Assembly: GCA_013176395.1 (NCBI GenBank)
Contig: JABMLP010000001.1
Coordinates: 1,488,001-1,552,000, forward strand
From: Venturia oleaginea
Lineage: Eukaryota; Ascomycota; Dothideomycetes; Venturiales; Venturiaceae
Direction: 5' to 3'
DNA: 64,000 bases
This document shows, piece by piece, positions 56,134 through 64,000 of this stretch. Within the stretch, counting starts at the first letter, position 1, and each line of letters opens with the position of its first letter. Made by a program: the position numbers and the translations under genes. Below the pieces are notes generated by a model. The model ran no database searches. It was not told where the DNA came from and saw nothing but the letters and a program-made list of their open reading frames with translations.

Positions 56134-56367
56134 ACGGTTTGGTGTTGATGATATACCGAGACGATCCGATCAATATTGAGGCGGGTGAAAGTGATAGCTC
56201 GGGTGTGTGGGCTTAAGGGGAAGGAATCCAGTTCATGTTTACTGTTTGGGGTCTAGTCGATTGCGTGAGAGCGGATGGACTTTGTAGCTTCTTTGATCGA
56301 CTGTTGCAATTTGTTGAGGGACAAACCTCACAAGATCGGGAAACCTCAAAACTTCCCGAGGTCCTTC

Positions 56368-57796
56368 GTGCTTCACAGGGTTCCTTAAATCTTACTGCGC
56401 AGGGCGCTCGGACCCACCATCCCATCTCAATTTCCACGTGTACACCAACTTATCGCTCAATTTACCACCACCATGGCGTCTAGAACACCCAAAAGAAAGA
56501 GTGCAAGGCGAGAATATGACACCACGAAAACAATGCGAATTTTTCAGGCCTGGGATTGCAAGAATGAGGCCGACGGCGTCGGTACAATCGCATACCTCCC
56601 TGAAATCAATATACCAACTTCTATCACACGTAGTTAGCTTAAACTACGAGAACTTGTTGGTGATGCAGCATTCAGATCACAGAGAAAGAGCAGTTGCATC
56701 ATAGGGCGGCCTACCAAAGTATCTGCTTCAGATCTCACCCGCCTTACCAACCAAGATGACCCCATACACGAAAAAGGCTGGCAGGAACAAGCCAATTCCT
56801 GCCCCGGCAAGCCTTCCGCAAAGACATTACAGCGTCACGTATACAATGCAAGGGCTAGGCGATTCAAGAAGCGTTATCAGAAGCAGATATCCCAGGCAAA
56901 TCGGCCAAAGAGGGTTGAATACGGTAAAGAACACGAGAAAAAGACCATACTAGGCTTCTGGAGTTGGATTTGGTTCACGGGTGAAGCCCATTTTCAGTCA
57001 AAAGAACTCGCCAATGCACCTGAATATTAGCTACGCTTTCCAGGGCAAGAGACAGGTGTCAATGAGGAGCTAGAAGGCGTTTTGGATGTTACTATTCACG
57101 TGGCCGGCGGCATCTCATACAACAAGAAAGGAAACCTCATATTCTACAAGAATCCGGCTGAGCCATCAGAGAAGGTCCGTAGGCAAGTCAAGCAGCCTAA
57201 ACAACTCAAATACGAGCTGGATTCAGTGTACCAAGCCCGGCTGACGGTCTGGCAAGACCTTAAGGCAAAGGAGGACGAAACACCAAAAGGAAACTGCATG
57301 ACACAGGTTTTCTACACCAAAAAGATACTGCCGCAACACATTGAAGCTATTCAGGCCTTGGAGAAGCGTCACCAGCGCAAATACTGGCTTCAAGAGGATG
57401 GTGATCCTTCTCACGGAATCAAGTCACCTAATAGTGACCCTGCAGTCATAAAAAGAGAAGCAGACCTTCTACTACTTATTCAACCTCCTCAATCATGTGA
57501 TCTCAATCCCATTGAGTCTTGTTGGAACATCATTAAGTCCAGATTAGCTGGCAGGAGGTGGTCGTCGGTGGCTCATTTCAAGGCTGAAATCCAGGCAGAA
57601 TGGGACAAGATAACGCTCACAACGATACGGAAAAGGATCAGAGAGATACCAGAGAGATGTAAGATGATTCAGCAAAAACCAGAGATCCATTGCAAGTCAA
57701 ACGTGTGGTAAATAGCATAATACATTCAAGTTCAAAAGATGGGATGGTGGGTCCGAGCGCCCTGCGCAGTCAGATTTGAGGAACCCTGTGCTGCAC
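56368..57796 (+). mobile_element. Second Tc1-like transposon
   Basis: Inverted ends beginning CACAGGGTTCCT and containing GCGCAGGGCGCTCGGACCCA match over about 50 bp with a few differences (left to 56,426, right from 57,737). No TA is evident outside the tips, so the exact boundary is uncertain. Confidence 0.8.
56473..57711 (+). pseudogene. Tc1-like transposase, two TAG stops and altered catalytic site
   Basis: One continuous frame from ATG 56473 (MASRTPKRKSARREY) to 57711, 412 codons, interrupted only by TAG at 56635 and at 57028, both explicable as CAG-to-TAG. The first catalytic motif reads WFTGEAHFQS where TDEAHF is usual, so Asp is Gly. The others remain: WLQEDGDPSHG and DLNPIESCW. Confidence 0.85.
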
Positions 57797-58613
57797 AGTG
57801 GCACGGGTTTGCAGGAATTGACCGTGCGGAGAGCCAGGGTCCTATCCTCACCAAAACTATCAACTTTACGATGTTATTCTACTAGATAATAATCGATTGA
57901 CAATAATCGAATGGAAAGTTAAGAGAAGAGAATAAGGGCGAGGGCGAGGAACCAAATACCTTTTTCCGTCCAGAAGCACCACGCTACAACCATGTTGGGA
58001 CCATGATCGTGGCCGAACACAGCATGAGCCTAACCGGTAATAGCGCTATTTCTGGCTCACTGATGGAAGAGTGTATAAAAGTGACATGATACTCGACCCG
58101 ATACACCTTATTGGACGCTGGACCCGAGTACCGTGGTGTTAGTAGAATTTGATTAGATTGATCGGTGATCAAGCACATGGTTAATCTCATGTTCGAGGCT
58201 GATAATCTTTGTGGTTGACCTGTGGGATAGGATGGCGGGAATGCGTGATCGCCGTGTTAAAACGGTTTCGCTGTTGGCTGGTAGACCCGATAACATTATT
58301 TCCAAAACGCCTGGAGATGGCTTTTGGGGGAAAGCTGGGCATAAACGAGATGCGAGCTTTGTTGTTATGGTACGCCAAACTTGTAAGTGTCTGAATCCTC
58401 CAATTCCACCTCCCAAAGTTATGCAGCCTTTTTGCAATCTAACTTAACGGATTCTCGAACTTTCTTCCCTGATCTGAACTTTAGAAAGTTCAAGAAACGC
58501 AGCCTCTGCAAAATGCAATCGTCAAACAGGAATATCAATATCGCAATCCATGTAACACTCAAATCCCATCACTTTCTTTCCCGAACGCAGTTCGAAAATT
58601 GGAGTCCCTTTGC
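57797..58613. other. Spacer at the right edge of the transposon island
   Basis: No gene recognised; several overlapping short frames on both strands, none with motifs. Confidence 0.4.
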
Positions 58614-59793
58614 TCATAGCCTGCTACTATTATACTTGCAATCCTCACCATGAAAGGCATTCCCTTGCTTTCGAATCATAGCATAATCCCCCAGACACAA
58701 ATGGCAAAACTCAAACAGGCACCTCGTACATTTCATATGATCGCATCCTCCATTTTTCTCAAAAGGAGTCTTGCATTTGGGACAAGCCTTCCTCTTTGAG
58801 ACCTCAGTTTCTGTCACAAAATCAGGATCCGGTCTATATTGCCTCTGTACCTACACTATGGTATAGAGGCCCTCTTTTGGCCTATTGGTACTTTGCAACA
58901 GTTTCTGAGGCAGCATTGTCAGCAGCGACTTGTTTGGAGCGGGAAATTCGTTCGTCGTACTCGGAGCAAACTTCGCCTTCGTGCCAAGGGAGATTATGAA
59001 CGGTGCACGATTTGTGGCCGCAACTTTCGCACTTGAAAATCGGGTTGTCAGTGCCACCGGAATGGAGTTGGCCTGCGTTGCAAGTGAGAGAAAGGCATCT
59101 GCGGTATTCTCCTAGTGAGTTAAGGTAGGTTTGTGTTGCCAGGTCATCATAGCTACAAGTCAAAGATCAGTCTAATGTGGAGGAGTGGTAGGAAGTCTCG
59201 CGAGCGTGATGGCATCCTTCTGTGAGATGATCACCGTACTCTGCAAATGATTTCTCTTCTGTGCAGGTCGAGCACGCGCGCTCGGTCGGTGGTGGCTTCA
59301 CTTTCTCGACGTCTTGGATGAACACTTCTGCAACTTTGTCTTCCTCAGTCCCCTGGCTTCTAACGATTTGCTCGAAGAGCCAATCTGGAAGTTCACCGTT
59401 GTCATTCTCTTCGGATCCAGGCTCTTCCGGATCCTCCATCTTCTCGGCCGCTATTCCAGATCCCTCGCAATCTTGACATTTTAGCCAGGATGTTATCTCA
59501 CGCTTGCCGGGTTCTCGCTTGGTTCTGTGGACTTTGATCATACGCTTCGTAGCAACTCTTCCGACACCTTCGCAGGTGTTACAAAGCTGGGCGGCTGGTT
59601 CATTGTCATCTATGAATCTTGCCGAGTTGGTGGTGTTTGGCATGGTGATTGGTTCCATGCGCTGTGGAGGCATAGTCCAATCGAATTCGATGGGCTCAGA
59701 CTCCATGTTCTTGTCTTGCTTACTTGGCTTTAGTTTCTTGGATGGAGGCTCGGAGATACTTCGAGAATAACGACGAGGAGGTGGGCCGGCCAT
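58614..59793 (-). pseudogene. RBR-type E3-like gene with DnaJ-type zinc motifs, RING1 truncated
   Basis: ATG 59793 (MAGPPPRRYSRS). N-terminal part has two CXXCXGXG motifs 35 residues apart (CNTCEGVG, CQDCEGSG), as in DnaJ zinc centres. Then RING1 begins (CSTCTEEKSFAEYGDHLTEG, CHHARE) but its second half is missing and no GT donor precedes the next exon. That exon has IBR (CLSLTCNAG, FKCESCGHKSC) and is spliced at 58,892/58,810 (81-nt intron) to RING2: CPKCKTPFEKNGGCDHMKC, then CLFEFCHLC. RING2 is complete with its catalytic Cys (GGC). A deletion of about 120 coding nt in RING1 is the simplest reading. Confidence 0.65.
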
Positions 59794-60073
59794 TGGAGAG
59801 CGAGTCACGTTTCGATGACTGTGGTTGCTGTAACACTCTACGAAATGATTTATGGTGTTGAAGTAAATAGATGGAAAGGAAATTCAGCGGTTGAGAATGA
59901 AAATGCAAAAGCTGGGATGAGGTAGCAACCCATGTGTGTCAATGAGATTTGAGAGCCGGGTCATTTTAGGTGATTTGCATTGTGGACCCAACGACATGTG
60001 CATTTACATTCCCCCAGCGCATATTGTTAGGATGCCATGGATACTTGTAATCGTGGTAAGAATTATCGTACTG

Positions 60074-61475
60074 CTAGATTTTTCTGTAATCGACCAAGCA
60101 AACCCAGCAGAGCTCGTACTGGTACTTTAAGCCTAGTATCCTCCACGATATTGCGAGTGCGAATTACTTACATTTCATGTGATCGCAGCCGTGGATTTCT
60201 GAATAGGTCGACGGCATCCCGGACAAGTTTTTGCTAGACAACGAACGGCTTGCTCTGAGGCTTTGGTGTCTCGTTTCTCGCGTTTGCGGAATTCATCGTA
60301 CTCCGTACATGTCAGATCTTCACGCCAAGGTTCGTTGTGGATGAGACAGAATTTACTCACACAAGCCTGGCATTTTAAGATTGGATGACTTTCTAGGGTT
60401 CCAATGTGCTCTTGGCCAGATTTACATGTCGGCAAAAGACAGTACTGGAAATCTGGCATATCACTGAACATTGAGAGAAGGGCCAACTGATCGAAGCTAG
60501 GATATATCAGCAACAATCTCCAGTCAATCATTGTTTCGTACTGACCGCTCAAAAACTGCCGGTGAGGAAGCCAGGAGGACTGGAATATCCTCGTTTCAAT
60601 CGTTCCCTCACAATCTTCACAACACTTGATGTTCTCCCATTGGCCGTCTGTGATTTTGCTATCAATCCAAGCAACAACGCAGGCATCCCATGTAGTCCTT
60701 TTATGGCCGCAACCTCTGGTCAGCTTGAACTGGAACTGTCGTTCAGACTTGCTCGTTTCGCAGATGGAGCACTTTCGTCGGATGCCGCAAGCACGTTTGA
60801 GTAGTGCCGAAAATACCAGCTGGGCGGCTTCCGTTATCGCGTTGGAGGAAAGAGCATGGCGAACGAGAAGAATTAGCGTCGATACTGTTTGATAACTCAT
60901 CAAGTGGATTATTCGCTTCGTCGATGGGATGCAACGAATCGTGATTGGAACTGCGGTAAGTTTTGTTGCGACACTGTGGTGGGTATCCTGTGGTTGAGTT
61001 GTCGGTACCAAATTTTGAATGGAATGCATTTTTAGTCCCGCGTTGATAAGAGATTGCAAGCTGGAAAAACTCCATGTCCAGTTGCTGGCTCAAGACACAC
61101 ACGGCAACGACCTCCTAGAACATGGTTTGTGTTGTTGAGGTTAGAGTATTTTATTGTTGTACCAGCACTTCTGAGTGACTGAAAGGAATAGGATGAATTT
61201 CTATCAGTCACAAGTTGCACGAGGTAGTCGTGATATCGTGATAGGGGGACCGAATTTCGTGGAAACAAGGAGTTATTATCAATTGCGTTAGCATCTATTC
61301 TCAATCCCAATCGGCATGTATTCCTTTCCTGGAGTTGTGCCGTCTTTTTGGAGCCGGATTGGAAATTCGTAGATAGGTTTTCGTGGGTTTTTCCGGTAGC
61401 ATTTAATCTTGAATTTGACACTAGGTAATATGTTTTCCACTTCTGCTCTATTTCTTTGGAAATCGAGCATTCCAT
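60074..61475 (-). pseudogene. RBR-type E3-like gene with frame breaks
   Basis: Clear from about 60,800 down: RING1 (KCSICETSKSERQF, GCGHKRTTWDAC, CCEDC), IBR (YCLLPTCKSGQ, LKCQACVSKFCLIHNEPW), RING2 (CPGCRRPIQKST). One base is then missing, after which the sequence reads GCDHMKC. A 39-nt intron (GTAAGT...ATACTAG) leads to YELCWVCLVDYRKI and stop at 60074. Upstream, plausible N-terminal coding (ATG 61475, MECSISKEIEQKW) runs through at least two more frame changes. RING1 spacing, IBR and RING2 are otherwise canonical, so this is a recent loss or a poorly sequenced gene. Confidence 0.6.
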
Positions 61476-61678
61476 ATTGAGGGGTAATTTTTCCAACTCT
61501 GTGTAAAGTGTTGCCGAATTTTAAACCTGAATAGCGAGGGATCTGGCGATATGTAACGATTCTTCATTGAGTTAACAGCCCCGTCTACGATATTAGCCTT
61601 GAATGTCCGGACAGCCAGGCCCCTGAACCGCTTGTACGTATCATCAGAGAGTGTGGTAGTGTAGCTCTAATGTAATGT

Positions 61679-61885
61679 CTATGACTGAGTTCCAGGTTCC
61701 CAGATTTCAACGGTATTAAGTGCATATGTCTGTGGATTGTTACCATTGGTGACGTCTTTGTACATGGTGTTTGTGTCAAGACATTCTTGACACGTTTGTC
61801 GCTCATGGCTGCAAGAAGTCAACAGCTTAATATTATACTCCTCCAGTTTCAATATTGAACCGCAACAGTAATTACAATCGGGCAT
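61679..61885 (-). pseudogene. Isolated RING1-like fragment of an RBR-type gene
   Basis: 68-codon frame from ATG 61885: CNYCCGSILKLEEYNIKLL then CSHERQTCQECL, the Cys/His pattern that opens RING1 in the neighbouring genes. No IBR or RING2 follows. Probably a fragment or a 5' exon orphaned by decay. Confidence 0.45.
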
Positions 61886-62040
61886 CTTGGAAGCTGATGT
61901 TGTCAGTCAGAGATTCGGGATAATAGAGGGAGGATGCTCTAGATGAACAAGCTTGATGAGTTGTGGTAGAAAGCTAAGTATAGGTCCGAGTTAATCAAGG
62001 ACTTGACGAATTACACAGCAGAGATAGTTATGGATCTAAA

Positions 62041-62532
62041 TCAGATCAATTGGTCAAAGGAGCTTTGGAAATTCATACCATGTAGCACTTTTCGGTGCTT
62101 GCAGCTCCGGTAGTCCTCGTTTGATTCCGACGAGGAATCAGCAAATAGCTGTTGCAAATAAAGTTCGAGTGATGGAACGGCTTTTTGTAGCGCCCAGAAG
62201 TGTGGCTTTTTTCCACGGCGAAAAATCGGGATCTCGACAGAACCCATGAGTTAGATTGCTAAGGAGCAAGCCCTGAATAGCCGTAAACGGCAACTCTTAT
62301 GGATGAGCACCCGAATGTCTGAGTAAAAGGACATGCCTAGACTTCTACCAATAAACCATCTATAAGCCTCTAGATCAGTTGGAGCAGTTTGAAATTTAAA
62401 TTTGCTCTGACCTGAATTGCCAGGATTTTGATGGGCCTGAATGAACATATAGAAACGAAGATAATGCTGATCAGATTCGGAATTGCAAATTTTGTAAACG
62501 TTGGACCGATTCAACCAAAATGGCCGTGTCAT
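62041..62532 (-). CDS. Hypothetical coding remnant upstream of RING fragment
   Basis: Two adjoining minus-strand frames start with ATG (62532, MTRPFWLNRSNVYK; 62247, MGSVEIPIFRRGKK). Composition looks coding (LELYLQQLFADSSSESNE) but no family recognised. They may be N-terminal exons of the RING fragment at 61.7-61.9 kb. Confidence 0.3.
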
Positions 62533-64000
62533 CTTGTGTTGACGAGAATGTCTTCAATTCATCAGATATCAGTCTCCGAAACAGGTAGAAAGAATACGGA
62601 CGAGAGACGAAATTCTCTAGACGAAATTCTCTGCAATGAAAGAGAAGGCATCAAAGTTCGTACGACCTCGGACTTTGGAGAATGAAGCCGTCTGTTCTTG
62701 AAGACGTTCAGCATTGAGTTGCAAAAAAGAATGTGGTCTAATATTGGGGTAGGCAAGGCATAATTCTTGATTGAAGAGGATAAGGCAAAAGAAGATTGAA
62801 TTTGTATCTCCATATCGTCCTTGACTGTCAGTAATGTGGTTGGAGGTGTGGGGCCGCGGAGGACTGGTCGGGCAGTGCCAATGCGCGAGTTTGAGAAGGC
62901 TTAAAGAGTTTGGGGAATATAACACTGGATATGAGTGAAATGGAGTTTTATACCGCCAACTAGAGGTAAAACAAGAGCGAAAAGAGCATGTATTGGTGTT
63001 TGTTGGGTGGGAGACGAGGTTGTGGAAGAGCCGCTCGCCCCTGCAGAGTTTCGGCGCCGAAAAGCTGTCCAGCGACAAGGAGCCCAATTTCGACCTCGCC
63101 TTGCCAGTCCTACCATCGGATGATGCTCCACCAACGTCAAATTTCCCTTGATGCCACTGGAAACCTCATAATTCATCGCCTGGATTCCTGTAGGGTCTCC
63201 AGATAGCTCCAAATCCACTCCCGAGAGTGGCCCCCCTCGCGACCACCCAGGACACCTACAACCTCCGACCAGGGCTATCAGCTTTCTAGATGATCCAAAA
63301 CATCCCGAAAAACGATTTCTGGTCTCTGAAAATCAATTCCGACCCTACGCAGCCTCTTGACAACATCATCTGACCACCCTGAACCGGACGTAGGTCGAGC
63401 GTGGCTATGAGGTTGGCAGCGAATCTACCTCCAGCACCTCAGAAGGCATTTCTGGATCCCCAGACTTGGCTCTACACCTCCTGATGTTTTCATACATTCT
63501 GGAAGACAAATTCTGGTCTCCAGGAATCCATCTCGGCCCTGCACAGCGTTCTCCCGCCCCTAATCGACCATCCGTAATGTTCCAAAGTCCATCGAGAAGG
63601 CACCCGAAGGTCACTCAGAGCTCACAGGCCTCACACCAAGTCCCCTGACGGATAATCGCCATTGAGGTGATGGCAGGCTCTTGCTACACCTTCCACCAAG
63701 CATCTCGGCTTCAACTTACCTCTCGAGAGACCACCCACAGCTGCCCCAAGAATACCCCGGAAATTCAGGATCATGAAGCAAAACCTTCCAGAGTCGAATA
63801 CGCGAACTTCATGATGGCTAGGACCTTGAGAAGTGGTTGGGCATGATCCTCATTTCTCACCTCCGAAGCACGCCGCCAGGCATTGGGTGGGCCGCGAAGC
63901 TACCCTCTACAACTACAAAAGCACTCAGTTCGCATCTGAGCTAGCTAGCTCTGAGAATTGTAAAGCCGGAACAATCTCGGGACATGCCATCGAGGACGAA
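62533..64000. other. Right-hand end of window, no gene supported
   Basis: A 156-codon minus frame (62,617-63,087) lacks coding character. From 63,270 the sequence contains two loosely similar direct blocks (TTTCTGGTCTCTGAAAATCA at about 63,319 and ATTCTGGTCTCCAGGAATCC at about 63,509), suggesting a degenerate repeated unit of about 190 bp. A gene may start further right. Confidence 0.4.

Noticed and set aside
62617..63087. 156-codon minus-strand frame
   Set aside because: No motif, and competing frames of similar length on the other strand; looks like chance in GC-rich DNA.

Overview
The window reads as nuclear DNA of a filamentous ascomycete (Pezizomycotina; Leotiomycetes is my inference, not proven here). 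The genes have short GT-AG introns of about 40-150 nt with CTAAT/CTGAC-like branch sites. The conserved genes are typical of filamentous ascomycetes: a Rho1 GEF with DEP-DH-PH-CNH layout, a HAL/SAT4-type kinase, the ER protein CCDC47, COX7, L-galactonate dehydratase, monopolin Csm1, Bro1 and Mdj1. Interspersed DNA consists of Tc1/mariner, pogo/Fot1-like and LTR-retrotransposon pieces, many carrying C-to-T type nonsense changes of the kind RIP leaves. No tRNA, rRNA or CRISPR array was recognised.

Layout. 1-44.6 kb is mostly a normal gene landscape: ROM2 (5' partial), a 5.5 kb gene-empty stretch, a HAL-type kinase, a small secreted peptide candidate and a deletion-derivative MITE near 14 kb, a RING-finger protein, CCDC47, COX7, a broken isopentenyltransferase (cytokinin/tRNA-type) pseudogene, LGD1, a hypothetical gene, a 353-bp tandem duplication, two RBR-type (RING-IBR-RING) genes or remnants, two F-box-like genes, CSM1, BRO1, MDJ1 and a fasciclin-domain secreted protein.

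45.1-57.8 kb is a transposon island. It holds a Tc1-like element with near-perfect 44-bp inverted repeats, two inverted copies of one pogo-like family (one broken, one with an intact 561-aa transposase), two LTR-retrotransposon fragments in inverted orientation, a second pogo-like family with perfect 50-bp inverted repeats built from two copies of a 15-bp motif, and a second Tc1-like element that has lost its first catalytic Asp. Between these sit tiny genes that ORF-length filters miss: a knottin-like secreted peptide at 49.6-49.9 kb and a Cys-rich secreted peptide candidate at 55.8 kb.

58.6-62.5 kb holds a second cluster of RBR-type genes on the minus strand, all damaged to some degree. One combines two DnaJ-type CXXCXGXG motifs with the RBR module.

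The least expected signal is a short motif, GTCAGTCAA followed after about 10-14 nt by AATGTCCACGTYGAYGCAC. It occurs upstream of two secreted-peptide candidates (13.8 and 55.8 kb) and in a third copy at 52.3 kb. It may be a shared promoter module or the edge of an unrecognised repeat. Several conserved genes (ROM2, the RBR genes) carry single-base frame breaks, so assembly indels must be excluded before calling them pseudogenes.
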